Source: Lysobacter sp. BMK333-48F3
GTDB taxonomy: Bacteria > Pseudomonadota > Gammaproteobacteria > Xanthomonadales > Xanthomonadaceae
Assembly (NCBI RefSeq): GCF_019733395.1
Contig: NZ_JAIHOO010000001.1
Coordinates: 1,798,001-1,862,000 of the forward strand
Length of the DNA stretch: 64,000 bases
Direction: 5' to 3'
Shown here in pieces: positions 7,696 to 18,674 of this stretch (position 1 is its first letter; each line of letters starts with the position of its first letter). The notes beneath the pieces are model-generated. The model did not search any database. It had not been told where the DNA came from and saw only the letters and a list, made by a program, of their open reading frames with translations. The position numbers were made by a program, and so were the translations under genes.

Positions 7696-9213
7696 ATGAG
7701 CGTCTACTCCGTACCGTCCCCGTCCCAGGCGCCGCATCTGGCGCCGTTGGCCCCGTTCGATCTGGTGATCTTCGGCGGCACCGGCGACCTGGCCCTGCGC
7801 AAGCTGCTGCCGGCGCTGTTCCACCGCTACGTCGACGGCCAGATCGTCGCCGGCACCCGCCTGGTCGGCATTGCCCGCGACGAGCGCAGCGACGAGGACT
7901 ACCGCGGCAAGGTGCGCGAGGCGCTGCGCAGCTTCGCCGGCGAACAGGCCCAGCAGGGCGAGGCCCTGGACGGGTTCCTGGCGCTGCTGCACTACCGCCG
8001 CCTGGACCTGAGCTCCGACGGCGGCTGGCCGGAGTTCGCGGCCGAGTTCCCCGACCAGGAGCGGGTGCGGGTGTTCTACCTCGCGGTCGGCCCGGACCTG
8101 TTCGGCGTGGTCGGCGACCGCCTGCAGTCGCACGGCCTGGTCAACCCGAAGACGCGGGTGGTGGTGGAAAAGCCGCTCGGCAAGGACGGCGCCAGCGCCG
8201 ACACCATCAACGACGCATTGGCGCGGGTGTTCGCCGAGACCCAGATCTTTCGCATCGACCATTACCTCGGCAAGGAGACGGTGCAGAACCTCACCGCGCT
8301 GCGTTTCGGCAACGCGCTGTTCGAGCCGTTGTGGAAGGCCGAGCACATCGACCACGTGCAGATCACCGTCGCCGAGACCGTCGGCGTGGAATCGCGCGCG
8401 CCGTACTACGACAAGTCCGGCGCGCTGCGCGACATGGTCCAGAACCATCTGCTGCAGCTGCTGTGCCTGGTGGCGATGGAGCCGCCGTCCTCGCTCGCCG
8501 CCGACGCGATCCGCGACGAGAAGCTGAAAGTGCTGCGCGCGCTGCGCCCGATCGAGAACGGCAACGCCGCCCAGTTCACCGTGCGCGGCCAGTACAAGGC
8601 CGGCGCGGTCGAGGGCCGCGCGGTGCCGGGCTATGCGCAGGAGCTCGGCGCGCAGTCGCTGACCGAAACCTTCGTCGCGCTGAAGGCCGAAGTGAAGAAC
8701 TGGCGCTGGGCCGGGGTGCCGTTCTACCTGCGCACCGGCAAGCGCCTGGCCGAGCGCGTCTCGGAAATCGTGGTCACCTTCCGCCAGGTGCCGCATTCGA
8801 TCTTCGAAGACCTGACCGAGCAGGACCCGTCCAGCCGGTTGGCGCCGAACAAGCTGGTGCTGCGCCTGCAGCCCGACGAAGGCGTGAAGCTGTGGCTGAT
8901 GAACAAGGTGCCCGGCCCCGGCGGCCTGCGCCTGCGCCACGTGCCGCTGGACATGAGCTTCGCCGCCGCGTTCGGCGGGCGCCAGGCCGACGCTTACGAG
9001 CGCCTGCTGATGGACGTGGTGCGCGGCAATCCGATGTTGTTCATGCGCCGCGACGAAGTCGACGCGGCCTGGAAATGGATCGACCCGATCCGCGCCGCCT
9101 GGGCGGCGAGCGCCGATGCGGCGCGCCCGTACACCGCCGGCAGCTGGGGCCCGAGCGCCGCGGTGGCCCTGATCGAACGCGATGGGAGGACCTGGCATGA
9201 AGATGCAGGCTGA
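7696..9213 (+). CDS. zwf: Glucose-6-phosphate 1-dehydrogenase
   Basis: 505 residues from ATG 7696. An in-frame start at 7636 is rejected because it would lie inside the operator boxes and adds unrelated sequence. It oxidises glucose-6-P to 6-phosphogluconolactone with NAD(P)+. Landmarks: nucleotide-binding GGTGDLALRKLLPAL near residue 20, VVVEKPLGKD, and the active-site RIDHYLGKETVQN. It is the first gene of the Entner-Doudoroff cluster and overlaps pgl by 17 bases. The TGGTATC boxes in its promoter suggest control by the amino-sugar regulator next door. Confidence 0.97.
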   Translation: MSVYSVPSPSQAPHLAPLAPFDLVIFGGTGDLALRKLLPALFHRYVDGQIVAGTRLVGIARDERSDEDYRGKVREALRSFAGEQAQQGEALDGFLALLHYRRLDLSSDGGWPEFAAEFPDQERVRVFYLAVGPDLFGVVGDRLQSHGLVNPKTRVVVEKPLGKDGASADTINDALARVFAETQIFRIDHYLGKETVQNLTALRFGNALFEPLWKAEHIDHVQITVAETVGVESRAPYYDKSGALRDMVQNHLLQLLCLVAMEPPSSLAADAIRDEKLKVLRALRPIENGNAAQFTVRGQYKAGAVEGRAVPGYAQELGAQSLTETFVALKAEVKNWRWAGVPFYLRTGKRLAERVSEIVVTFRQVPHSIFEDLTEQDPSSRLAPNKLVLRLQPDEGVKLWLMNKVPGPGGLRLRHVPLDMSFAAAFGGRQADAYERLLMDVVRGNPMLFMRRDEVDAAWKWIDPIRAAWAASADAARPYTAGSWGPSAAVALIERDGRTWHEDAG

Positions 9214-9952
9214 GCGACTGAAAGTGATCGAACCCTTGCCCCTGCCGCTGCACGAGCGCCTGTTCGACGACAGCGAACAACTGGCCCAGGCGCTGGCGCG
9301 CCAGGTCGCCGCCGACCTGCGCGGCGCGCTGGCCCGCCACGGCGAGGCCTGCATCGCCCTGTCCGGCGGCAACACGCCCAAGCGCTTCTTCCAGGCGCTG
9401 TCGACCCAGACCCTGGACTGGGCGCGGGTCACCGTGCTGCCGATCGACGAGCGCTGGCTGCCGCCGGAGCATCCGCGCTCCAACGAACGCCTGCTGCGCG
9501 AACATCTGCTGCAGCACAACGCCGCCGCGGCGCGCCTGCTGCCGATGTACCGGCCGACGCCGACCCCGGAAGCGGCGCTGATGCCGGTAATGACCAAGAT
9601 CGCCAACGAAGGCCTGCCGCTGGACGTCGCCGTGCTCGGCATGGGCGACGACGGCCATGTCGCTTCGCTGTTCCCGGACCTGGGTCGCGACAACCCGGCG
9701 CTGCGCGAGATCGGCCTGCAGCCGCGCGGCCGCGCGCCGGTGATGGCGATCCGCACCGACGCGATGCCCGAGCCGCGCATAACCCTGACCTTGAGCGCGA
9801 TCTTCACCGCGCCGGCGCTGTACCTGCACATCGAAGGCGAGAAGAAGCGCGCCGTGCTCGACAACGCCCAGCGCGATCCGCGCAACGCCTTGCCGATCCG
9901 CTCGGTGCTGCTCGGCGCCCCGCAGCCTCCGACCCTCTACTGGAGCCCCTAA
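9197..9952 (+). CDS. pgl: 6-phosphogluconolactonase
   Basis: 251 residues from ATG 9197, chosen because GGGAGG lies 8 bases upstream inside the zwf 3' end; a start at 9182 is less likely. It hydrolyses the lactone made by Zwf. Family motifs: ALSGGNTPKRFFQAL near residue 55, the basic/acidic LPIDERWLPPEHPRSN, and VLGMGDDGHVASLFP. The C-terminus carries the usual SAIFTAPALYLHIEGEKK. Translation is probably coupled to zwf through the 17-base overlap. Confidence 0.95.
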   Translation: MKMQAERLKVIEPLPLPLHERLFDDSEQLAQALARQVAADLRGALARHGEACIALSGGNTPKRFFQALSTQTLDWARVTVLPIDERWLPPEHPRSNERLLREHLLQHNAAAARLLPMYRPTPTPEAALMPVMTKIANEGLPLDVAVLGMGDDGHVASLFPDLGRDNPALREIGLQPRGRAPVMAIRTDAMPEPRITLTLSAIFTAPALYLHIEGEKKRAVLDNAQRDPRNALPIRSVLLGAPQPPTLYWSP

Positions 9953-10301
9953 GCGCGAACGCCCGCGTTCCCGCTTCTACGATTCCCCATTCCCCATTCC
10001 CCATTCCCGCTTCATTGGCGCCCGCAGCATCTTGGGCGCCCAAGACAGCCAAGCCCTGACTCCCTCCCCTCCCAAGTTACGGCTTTTGCTGTCGCCCCCT
10101 TCGGACGAAGGGGGCAGCGCCCGCCTCGCGGGCGTGGGGGGATTTGCTTTTGCCTCTGCTTCTGCGGAAGGTGTAGGAAGAGCAAATCCCCCCTAACCCC
10201 CCTTTTTCGAAGGGGGGAACCGGTCGGCCTCTGCTGGCGGAGAGAGGGTCGTCCGGCTTCTTCCGCAAGTTCCGCAAGCGCCTGGCACTGACCGAGTACC
10301 C
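9953..10301. repeat. Non-coding gap with heptamer repeats and a G-tract palindromic element
   Basis: After the pgl stop come imperfect ATTCCCC repeats (9981-10010). From about 10084 to 10219 a composite palindromic element follows: hairpins of the form CCCCCTTC-GAAGGGGG, a GGGGGATTTGC arm near 10138, and its inverse GCAAATCCCCCC near 10184 with CCCCCTTTTTCGAAGGGGGG after it. Related elements lie at about 16281-16567, 22975-23150, 29305-29515 and 30519-30870. No gene is seen; edd may read through from pgl or use a promoter just before 10302. Confidence 0.75.
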
Positions 10302-12134
10302 GTGAATACCCAACTGCACCCCGTAGTCGCGCAAGTCACGCAACGCATCGTCGAACGCAGCCGCGCGCGCCGTACCGCCTACCTGGCCCGGATCGAGGCG
10401 GCCAGCGGCAGCGGTCCGCATCGGCGGCGTCTGTCCTGCGGCAATCTGGCCCACGGTTTCGCCGCCTGCACGGTCGGCGACAAGCACGCGCTGCGCAGCG
10501 GCGTCGCGCCCAACCTGGGCATCGTCAATTCCTACAACGACATGCTCTCCGCGCATCAGCCGCTGGAGCGCTTTCCCGAGCTGATCAAGAGCGCGGCGCG
10601 CGATTGCGGCGCTACCGCCCAGGTCGCCGGCGGCGTGCCGGCGATGTGCGACGGCGTCACCCAGGGCCGCGAAGGCATGGAGCTGTCGCTGTTCTCGCGC
10701 GACGTGATCGCGATGTCGACTGCGATCGCGTTGTCGCACGACATGTTCGACGCGGCGCTGTACCTGGGCGTGTGCGACAAGATCGTGCCGGGCCTGCTGA
10801 TCGGCGCGCTGCAGTACGGCCACCTGCCGGGCATTTTCGTGCCGGCCGGGCCGATGACCTCGGGCCTGCCCAACGACGAGAAATCGCGCGTGCGCCAGCG
10901 CTACGCCACCGGCGAGGCCAGCCGCGAGGAACTGCTCGAGGCCGAGGCGCGCAGCTATCACGGCCCCGGCACCTGCACCTTCTACGGCACCGCCAATTCC
11001 AACCAGATGCTGATGGAGATGATGGGCCTGCACCTGCCGGGCTCCAGCTTCGTCCATCCCAACACGCCGTTGCGCGATGCGCTGACCGCGCAGGCGGCGC
11101 AGCGCGCGGCGCAGATCACCGCGCTCGGCGACGACTACCGTCCGATCGGCCGGATCGTCGACGAACGCGCGATCGTCAACGGCGTGATCGGCCTGCACGC
11201 CACCGGCGGTTCGACCAACCACCTGCTGCACCTGATCGCGATGGCCGCGGCGGCCGGCATCGAGCTGCGCCTGGAGGATTTCGACGCGCTGTCCTCGGCG
11301 ATTCCGCTGCTGGCGCGGGTGTATCCGAACGGCAGCGCCGACGTGAACCATTTCCACGCTGCCGGCGGCCTGGCGTTCCTGATCGGCGAACTGCTCGACC
11401 ACGGCCTGCTGCACGGCGACGTCGAAACCGTCGCCGGCCCTGGCCTGGCGCGCTATCGGGTCGAGGCGCGCCTGGCCGACGACGGCACGGTGGCCTACGT
11501 GCCCTCGGCGCCGGTCAGCGCCGACACCGCGGTGCTGCGTCCGGTCGCCGAGCCGTTCCGCGCCGACGGCGGCCTGCGCGTGCTCACCGGCAACCTCGGC
11601 ACCGCCGCGATCAAGGTCTCGGCGGTGCCGGAAGACCGCTGGACGGTCGAAGCGCCGTGCCGGGTGTTCGCCGAACAGCACGAGGTCAAGCAGGCCTTCG
11701 AGCGCGGCGAACTCGACCGCGACGTGGTCGTGGTGGTGCGCTTCCAGGGCCCGCGCGCCAACGGCATGCCCGAGCTGCACCAGCTCACCCCGACCCTGAC
11801 CGTGCTGCAGAAGCGCGGCCACCGCGTCGCCCTGGTCACCGACGGGCGCATGTCCGGCGCGTCGGGACAGGTGCCGGCGGCGATCCACGTCACCCCCGAA
11901 GCCAGCGCCGGCGGTCCCTTGGCCAAGCTGCGCGACGGCGACTTACTGCGGGTGGATGCGGTCGCCGGCACGCTGAGCGTGACCGAGCCGGCCGACTGGG
12001 CGACGCGCGAGCACGCCACGGCCGACCTGTCGGCGCACCACGTCGGTTTCGGCCGCGAGCTGTTCGCCGCCTTCCGCGGTTACGCCGCACCGGCCGACCA
12101 GGGTGCCGGGGTGTTTCCGCCCCTGCCGCTTTGA
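10302..12134 (+). CDS. edd: 6-phosphogluconate dehydratase
   Basis: 610 residues, the usual length for Edd. It converts 6-phosphogluconate to 2-keto-3-deoxy-6-phosphogluconate using a 4Fe-4S cluster. Cysteine-bearing family motifs are present: [37 protein letters not shown], and [27 protein letters not shown] and [19 protein letters not shown] confirm the IlvD/Edd family, and the gluconate context makes Edd rather than IlvD. The start is GTG at 10302 with only a weak ribosome site. It follows pgl after a repeat-filled gap. Confidence 0.96.
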   Translation: MNTQLHPVVAQVTQRIVERSRARRTAYLARIEAASGSGPHRRRLSCGNLAHGFAACTVGDKHALRSGVAPNLGIVNSYNDMLSAHQPLERFPELIKSAARDCGATAQVAGGVPAMCDGVTQGREGMELSLFSRDVIAMSTAIALSHDMFDAALYLGVCDKIVPGLLIGALQYGHLPGIFVPAGPMTSGLPNDEKSRVRQRYATGEASREELLEAEARSYHGPGTCTFYGTANSNQMLMEMMGLHLPGSSFVHPNTPLRDALTAQAAQRAAQITALGDDYRPIGRIVDERAIVNGVIGLHATGGSTNHLLHLIAMAAAAGIELRLEDFDALSSAIPLLARVYPNGSADVNHFHAAGGLAFLIGELLDHGLLHGDVETVAGPGLARYRVEARLADDGTVAYVPSAPVSADTAVLRPVAEPFRADGGLRVLTGNLGTAAIKVSAVPEDRWTVEAPCRVFAEQHEVKQAFERGELDRDVVVVVRFQGPRANGMPELHQLTPTLTVLQKRGHRVALVTDGRMSGASGQVPAAIHVTPEASAGGPLAKLRDGDLLRVDAVAGTLSVTEPADWATREHATADLSAHHVGFGRELFAAFRGYAAPADQGAGVFPPLPL

Positions 12135-12140
12135 CTGCGA

Positions 12141-12173
12141 AGCCGGGTGCGCCTCCCATCGCGCATCCCGGCT
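12141..12173 (+). terminator. Hairpin after edd
   Basis: AGCCGGGTGCG (12141-12151) can pair with CGCATCCCGGCT (12162-12173) with one bulged base. It starts 7 bases after the edd stop. There is no U-tract, so it may attenuate rather than terminate. Confidence 0.4.
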
Positions 12174-12177
12174 CGAT

Positions 12178-12264
12178 CGTCATTCCCCTGCGCAGGCGAG
12201 GGTCCAGGACTTCATCGCGACAAGGCTCTGAAGTCTCTGGATTCCCGCTTTCGCGGGAATGACG
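12178..12264. repeat. Dispersed imperfect inverted repeat (CGTCATTCCC type)
   Basis: CGTCATTCCC at 12178-12187 and its inverse GGGAATGACG at 12255-12264 bound an imperfect palindrome in which GGTCCAGGACTTC faces GAAGTCTCTGGATTCC. Units of this type are common between xanthomonad genes (recalled). It lies between edd and the HAD gene. Confidence 0.6.
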
Positions 12265-12309
12265 ATAGGAAAATGCTTGGCCGACCCATTCCGTAACTCG
12301 GAGCGTTGC

Positions 12310-12990
12310 ATGCCCGCCCCCGTACGCACCACCTTCCTGTTCGACCTCGACGGCACGCTCGTCGACAGCGTTTACCAGCACGTGCTGGCGTGGAAGCACG
12401 CGCTCGACGCCGACGGCATTCCGCTGTCGGTGTGGCGCATCCACCGCAAGATCGGCATGAGCGGCGGCTTGTTCACCAACATCCTGCTGCGCGAGACCGG
12501 AATCGACATCACCCCGGAACGGGTCGAGCGCCTGCACCGCCTGCACGCCCAGGCCTATGCCGCGCAGGCGACCCAGATCCGGCCGCTGCCGGGTGCGGTC
12601 GAACTGCTGGCGTATCTGAGCGACAACGGCATTCCCTGGGCGATCGCCACCAGCGGCCGGATGGAGACCGCACGCCACAACCTGGTCGCGCTCGGCGTCG
12701 ACCCGGAGCGTTCGGTGGTCATCACCCGCGACATGGTCAAGCACGCCAAGCCCGACCCGGACCTGTTCCTGGCCGCGGCCGACCAGGTCGGCGCCGACAT
12801 CGAGCATTCGGTGGTGGTCGGCGACAGCATCTGGGACCTGCTCGCCGCGCGCCGCGCGCGTGCGCTCGGTGTGGGGCTGCTGTCGGGCGGCTACGGCCAG
12901 GAAGAGCTCGAGCGCGCCGGCGCGTTCCGGGTCTACGAAGATCCGGCCGACCTGCTCAAGCACATCGACGAAGTCGCCGCGCGTCCTTAA
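12310..12990 (+). CDS. HAD-superfamily hydrolase, phosphoglycolate phosphatase-like
   Basis: 226 residues from ATG 12310; an in-frame start at 12259 falls in the repeat. All four HAD motifs are present: nucleophile [10 protein letters not shown] (residues about 10-19), the Thr/Ser motif [10 protein letters not shown], the Lys motif [13 protein letters not shown], and the acidic [13 protein letters not shown]. The cap region resembles phosphoglycolate phosphatase or beta-phosphoglucomutase. It sits between edd and eda, where I would expect no phosphatase or a glucokinase, so an Entner-Doudoroff sugar phosphate or by-product is a plausible substrate. This is inference from position only. Confidence 0.88.
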   Translation: MPAPVRTTFLFDLDGTLVDSVYQHVLAWKHALDADGIPLSVWRIHRKIGMSGGLFTNILLRETGIDITPERVERLHRLHAQAYAAQATQIRPLPGAVELLAYLSDNGIPWAIATSGRMETARHNLVALGVDPERSVVITRDMVKHAKPDPDLFLAAADQVGADIEHSVVVGDSIWDLLAARRARALGVGLLSGGYGQEELERAGAFRVYEDPADLLKHIDEVAARP

Positions 12991-13063
12991 GCGCGCATCT
13001 TTGAGCCAACATCTTCGGGCGAGCGTCTTTGAGCGAGCATTCCAGCTATCGGGAGTTACGGGC

Positions 13064-13708
13064 ATGAGTTCGATCCAGGATCTGCAACAGCGCGTCGGCG
13101 CAGTGCTGGCGTTGGCGCCGGTGGTGCCGGTGCTGGTGATCGATGAATTGAAGGACGCGGTGCCGCTGGCGCGCGCCCTGGTCGCCGGCGGATTGCCGGC
13201 GATCGAAGTCACCTTGCGCACGCCGGTGGCGCTGGACGCGGTGCGGGCGATCGCGGCCGAAGTCGAAGGCGCCGCGGTCGGCGTCGGCAGCGTGCGCCGT
13301 CCTTCGGACTTCGCCGACGCGCTCAAGGCCGGCGCCACCTTCGCCGTGTCGCCGGGCAGTTCGCCCGGGCTGCTCGCCGCCGCGCGCGACATCGACCTGG
13401 CGTGGCTGCCGGGCGCGGCCACCGCCTCGGAAGCGATGGCCTTGCTGGAGCAGGGCTATACCCAGCTCAAGTTCTTCCCGGCCGAATCGATCGGCGGCGC
13501 GACCGCGCTGAAAGGCATCGGCGGGCCGCTGCCGGAGCTGCGGTTCTGCGCCACCGGCGGCATCGGCGCGCACAACGCCGGCGAGTACCTGGCGTTGAAC
13601 AACGTGCCCTGCGTGGGCGGCTCGTGGGTGGCGCCGGCGGCAGCGGTAAAGGCCGGCGATTGGGCCAGGATCGAAGCGCTGGCGCGCGAAGCGGCGGCGT
13701 TGAAGTGA
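13064..13708 (+). CDS. eda: KDPG/KHG aldolase
   Basis: 214 residues from ATG 13064 with GGGAG upstream. It splits 2-keto-3-deoxy-6-phosphogluconate into pyruvate and glyceraldehyde-3-P. The catalytic Glu (AIEVTLRT) and Schiff-base Lys (QLKFFPAES) are present, as is the phosphate-binding [15 protein letters not shown]. The strand usually reading GAGTV is GVGSVRRP here, a modest departure. It completes the zwf-pgl-edd-HAD-eda gene set and faces a convergent LacI gene. Confidence 0.95.
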   Translation: MSSIQDLQQRVGAVLALAPVVPVLVIDELKDAVPLARALVAGGLPAIEVTLRTPVALDAVRAIAAEVEGAAVGVGSVRRPSDFADALKAGATFAVSPGSSPGLLAAARDIDLAWLPGAATASEAMALLEQGYTQLKFFPAESIGGATALKGIGGPLPELRFCATGGIGAHNAGEYLALNNVPCVGGSWVAPAAAVKAGDWARIEALAREAAALK

Positions 13709-13780
13709 GCCGTACCAAGCGCCGGCGTTGAAACGAGCATGCCTCCCTCGTGTCAGGTGGAGGCGTCGAAGCGGGCTTGT

Positions 13781-13899
13781 CTCCCTCTCCCGCTTGCGGG
13801 AGAGGGCTGGGGTGAGGGCGAGCGCGACTGCATAGTCGGTGCTGCTGCGAGATCGGGTTTCCCCTCACCCTAACCCTCTCCCGCAAGCGGGAGAGGGGA
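13781..13899. repeat. Paired palindromic repeats between convergent eda and lacI
   Basis: Two near-perfect hairpins, CCCTCTCCCGC-TT-GCGGGAGAGGG at 13783-13806 and CCCTCTCCCGC-AA-GCGGGAGAGGG at 13874-13897, sit in inverted array with GGGGTGAGG and CCTCACCC between them. They are of a dispersed xanthomonad type and may also end transcription from both sides. Confidence 0.75.
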
Positions 13900-13961
13900 C
13901 TGTTGCGTCGATCGGGGAGCTGCGTTCGATGCCTGATTACGGCGTCGAACAGCGCCGCGGC

Positions 13962-15008
13962 TCAGGCGCCCCCAGGCGGTCGCGGCGGCGCGGTCGAGCC
14001 GCGCACCACCAGGATCGGGCTGAAGCCTTCGTTGGCCGGCGCTTCCACCGGCTGGTCGGTCTCGCGCCGCAGCTCGGCGATCAGCCGGTACGCGGCATGC
14101 CGGGCGATCTCTTCGGTGGCCTGGCGCGCGGTGGTCAGGGTCGGCCAGGACTGCTTGGAGAACGGGCTGTCCTCGAAGCCGGCGATCGACAGGTCGTAGG
14201 GCACGTGCATCCCCGAGGACTTGGCCGCGGCCAGCACGCCGGCGGCGATCTCGTCGTTGCTGCCGAAGATCGCGGTGGGCCGGTCGGGCAGGGCGAACAG
14301 CCGGCGCGCGCCGCGGAAGCCGTCGTCGAAGGAATAGTCGCCCGGCAATACCAGGTTTTCGTCCTCGCCGATGCCGTAGTCGGCCAGCGCCTGCGCATAG
14401 CCCTTGTAGCGTTCCCAACTGGAGCGGTGCGACTTGCCGCCCCACAGGAAACCGATGCGCTGGTGGCCGAGCTGGATCAGATGCTCGGTGATGTCGTAGG
14501 CGGCGTCGCGGTCGTCGACCCAGACGCAGGGCGAGCCGTCCTTCGGGTCTTCGGCGGCGGAGACGATGCGCACCAGCTTGATTCCGTGCGCGACCAGTTC
14601 GCTGACCAGTTCCATGCGTTCGGACATCGGCGGCGCCAGCACCAGGCCGGCCAGGCGCGCGCCCTGGACCAGGTCGATCAGGTCGGCGGCCAGCAGCGGC
14701 GAGGACGAGTCGCAGGGATGGATCTGCAGGCCGTAGCCGGTTTCGCGGCAGGCGGCGAGCACGCCGTTCTGCACGCTGATGATGTAGTACGGGTTCGGGT
14801 TGTCGTAGACCACGCCCAAGGCGTACGGCTGGGCGCTGCGCAGGCTGCGCGCCGACGGGTCGGGCCGGTAGTCGAGTTCGGCGATGGCTTCGTGCACCCG
14901 CGCGCGGGTGCGCGCGCGGACGCCTGATTCGTCGTTGATCACCCGCGACACGGTCTTCAGCGAGACCTGGGCGAGTTCGGCGACGTCTTTGATGGTGGGT
15001 CGGCGCAC
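13962..15008 (-). CDS. LacI-family transcriptional regulator
   Basis: 348 residues. The N-terminal helix-turn-helix and hinge are textbook LacI (TIKDVAELAQVSLKTVSRVI, residues 5-24, and YRPDPSARSLRS). A periplasmic-binding-protein-like effector domain follows (LGVVYDNPNPYYI, GFLWGGKSHRSSWERYKGY, AIFGSNDEIAAGVLAAA). Its position beside the Entner-Doudoroff genes, and LacI-type operators TGACA-NCGN-TGTCA at 42818 and 62791, make it a candidate NagR-like or sugar-responsive repressor. The ligand is unknown and another LacI protein elsewhere in the genome could own those sites. Confidence 0.92.
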   Translation of the reverse strand: MRRPTIKDVAELAQVSLKTVSRVINDESGVRARTRARVHEAIAELDYRPDPSARSLRSAQPYALGVVYDNPNPYYIISVQNGVLAACRETGYGLQIHPCDSSSPLLAADLIDLVQGARLAGLVLAPPMSERMELVSELVAHGIKLVRIVSAAEDPKDGSPCVWVDDRDAAYDITEHLIQLGHQRIGFLWGGKSHRSSWERYKGYAQALADYGIGEDENLVLPGDYSFDDGFRGARRLFALPDRPTAIFGSNDEIAAGVLAAAKSSGMHVPYDLSIAGFEDSPFSKQSWPTLTTARQATEEIARHAAYRLIAELRRETDQPVEAPANEGFSPILVVRGSTAPPRPPGGA

Positions 15009-15071
15009 GGGGCTCCTGCGGCGGCGCGGCCGGCGCGGGCGCGCCGTCGGAGGTCTAGCCTACTCGCCGGC

Positions 15072-15524
15072 TCAGGCCTTGGGTACCACGGCCAGGGTCA
15101 GGCGCGAGACGCAGGCCAGGCGGCCGGCCTCGTCCTCGATGCGGATCTCCCACACCTGGGTGCTGGCGCCGACGTGCAGCGGCCGCGCGGTGCCGGTGAC
15201 CTGGCCCTGGCGCACGCCGCGCAGGTGATTGGCGTTGATCTCGATGCCGACGCAGACCTTGCCCTCGGGGCAGCACAGGTTGCCGGCGCTGCTGCCCAGG
15301 GTTTCGGCGAGCAGGACCGAGGCGCCGCCGTGCAGCAGGCCATAGGGCTGATGGGTGCGGGCGTCGACCGGCATGGTGCCGCGCACGTAGTCGGGGCCGA
15401 TTTCGGTGAAGACGATGCCGAGCGGTTCCATCGCGGTGTTGCGCGAGAGCCGGTTGAGGTCGTCGACGGTGGTGGTGCCGCGGAACAGGGGACGCGCGGC
15501 GGAAGCGGAGGCGGGAGCGTTCAT
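15072..15524 (-). CDS. Hotdog-fold thioesterase, PaaI/YdiI type
   Basis: 150 residues. The core matches acyl-CoA thioesterases of the PaaI/MenI group: YVRGTMPVDARTHQPYG, the active-site LLHGGASVLLAETLGS, then VGIEINANHLRG and GASTQVWEIRIEDEAGRL. The family hydrolyses acyl- or aryl-CoA thioesters in the cytoplasm. Its stop lies 63 bases from the LacI start; both are on the minus strand, so co-transcription with lacI is possible. Confidence 0.9.
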   Translation of the reverse strand: MNAPASASAARPLFRGTTTVDDLNRLSRNTAMEPLGIVFTEIGPDYVRGTMPVDARTHQPYGLLHGGASVLLAETLGSSAGNLCCPEGKVCVGIEINANHLRGVRQGQVTGTARPLHVGASTQVWEIRIEDEAGRLACVSRLTLAVVPKA

Positions 15525-15735
15525 CGCTCCACGATAGCGGCGCGGACGGGGCCGGGCCAGCCGCGATGCGGCGGAAAGCGGGCAGGGGCAGCTACTGCGC
15601 GGGCGTTGCGCGGAACTTCAAGAAGCCCGGATTCGGCGCGCCGGGCAATGATTGCGGGGGCGCGCCGATCCGGGTCGGGGTGAGCGTGGATGGAGACTTG
15701 CTGCGATCGGCCGGTCCATGGTCGGCGACCGGCGA

Positions 15736-15927
15736 TCAGGCGAAGCGGAAGCGCGGCTGGACCCAGTTGCTGGCGTAGCTGCGATTGCTGGCGTAGCCGC
15801 TGCTGTTGCCGTAGCCGACGCCGAAATCGCGCTGGCGGTGCAGGTGGCGGACCGGAGCGACGGTCTTGGCGGCAGCCGGGGCGGTGGTGGTGGTGGTGAC
15901 GGTGCGGGTGGTGGTCAGAGCGTTCAT
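15736..15927 (-). CDS. Small Thr-rich protein with Tyr/Asn/Ser-rich tail (unknown)
   Basis: 63 residues with an AAGGA ribosome site 8 bases before the ATG. The N-terminus is a run of Thr (TTTRTVTTTTTAP), the middle is basic (RHLHRQRD), and the tail is glycine/aromatic (GYGNSSGYASNRSYASNW) with the near-repeats SGYASN and RSYASN, ending in PRFRFA. No cysteine, signal peptide or membrane segment is seen. Third-position GC is high, as in the neighbours. A small inverted repeat (15972-15991) lies just upstream. It is probably a real orphan gene; a peptide precursor or nucleic-acid-binding role is only a guess. Confidence 0.55.
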   Translation of the reverse strand: MNALTTTRTVTTTTTAPAAAKTVAPVRHLHRQRDFGVGYGNSSGYASNRSYASNWVQPRFRFA

Positions 15928-15971
15928 GGCGGTTTCCTTTTCCTCGTGTTGTGGCGTCGTAGTGCTTCGGT

Positions 15972-15991
15972 GTGTTGGTAAAGTACAACAC
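15972..15991. promoter_or_regulatory. Operator-like inverted repeat before the small protein gene
   Basis: GTGTTG (15972-15977) and CAACAC (15986-15991) are separated by 8 AT-richer bases, about 45 bases before the small protein's ATG. The geometry suits a dimeric regulator or promoter; no regulator can be named. Confidence 0.35.
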
Positions 15992-16679
15992 CTGGTCTAG
16001 TTCCCACCCGTGCCGTAAGTCATGGTCCTTTCGGCGAGATCCTGAACAGGGGTTCCGGACTGGGCGGCGGGTGCTGGGCACCTGCCAGGGTTCGTAGATA
16101 GAGATGTCTTCCGGAGCGGCTTGGTTGCATCGCCGCGCCTATGACTGAAGACCTAGCCAGGGCGGAAAATGTGACCGGGCCGGGGCCGGGTTCTTTTCGC
16201 CGGGCTTACGCCGCTGCCGATGCCGGCGCCGGGACGCCGTCTAGTTCAAGCGCGGCTGCCGCAGCGGCGCGACCGGCGGAAGAGCAAATCCCCCGCGCCA
16301 ATGCGGCCGCTGCAGGACTTCGGGCGACGCAGGGCGCAGCCCCCTTTTCCAAAGGGGGCGATTTTCAAAGGGAGCGATTTCACTTTGTGCGGGTTCTGGC
16401 GGGCCGAATCCCTAGGCGTCTCGGCGTGCCGGCTTCCGCTCCCGCCACCCACGCTGTTCCCCCCCCTTTGAAAAAGGGTGAGAGCGTGCGCTTGCGAACC
16501 GCAGGTTCGCGCACGATCGAACGCCAGCAGGCTATGCCTGCTGGCCGGACGGGTAGGGGGGATTTGCCTTTGCTCTGCGCTATTTAAAGAACGCGCCGAC
16601 CTGTGCGCGCCGAACGCGGATCCCCACGCCGACCCACAATCGATTCCCGATTCCCGATTCCCGATTCCCGATTCCCGAC
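15992..16679. repeat. Long non-coding gap filled with dispersed repeats
   Basis: No convincing gene is seen. From about 16281 a G-tract palindromic element runs (GCAAATCCCCC, then CCCCCTTTTCCAAAGGGGG). The segment 16455-16567 is a 110-bp unit also present at 29406-29515 (same orientation) and 30519-30628 (inverted); it holds the palindromes GCGAACC-GCA-GGTTCGC and CCAGCAGGC-TAT-GCCTGCTGG. At 16642-16676 five tandem GATTCCC heptamers end directly at the stop codon of the phospholipase-D-like gene. Confidence 0.8.

Positions 16680-18670
<1,991 letters not shown>

Positions 18671-18674
<4 letters not shown>

Noticed and set aside
15072..15683. Plus-strand frame over the thioesterase
   Set aside because: The minus-strand reading matches a hotdog thioesterase along its full length; the plus frame has no motif.
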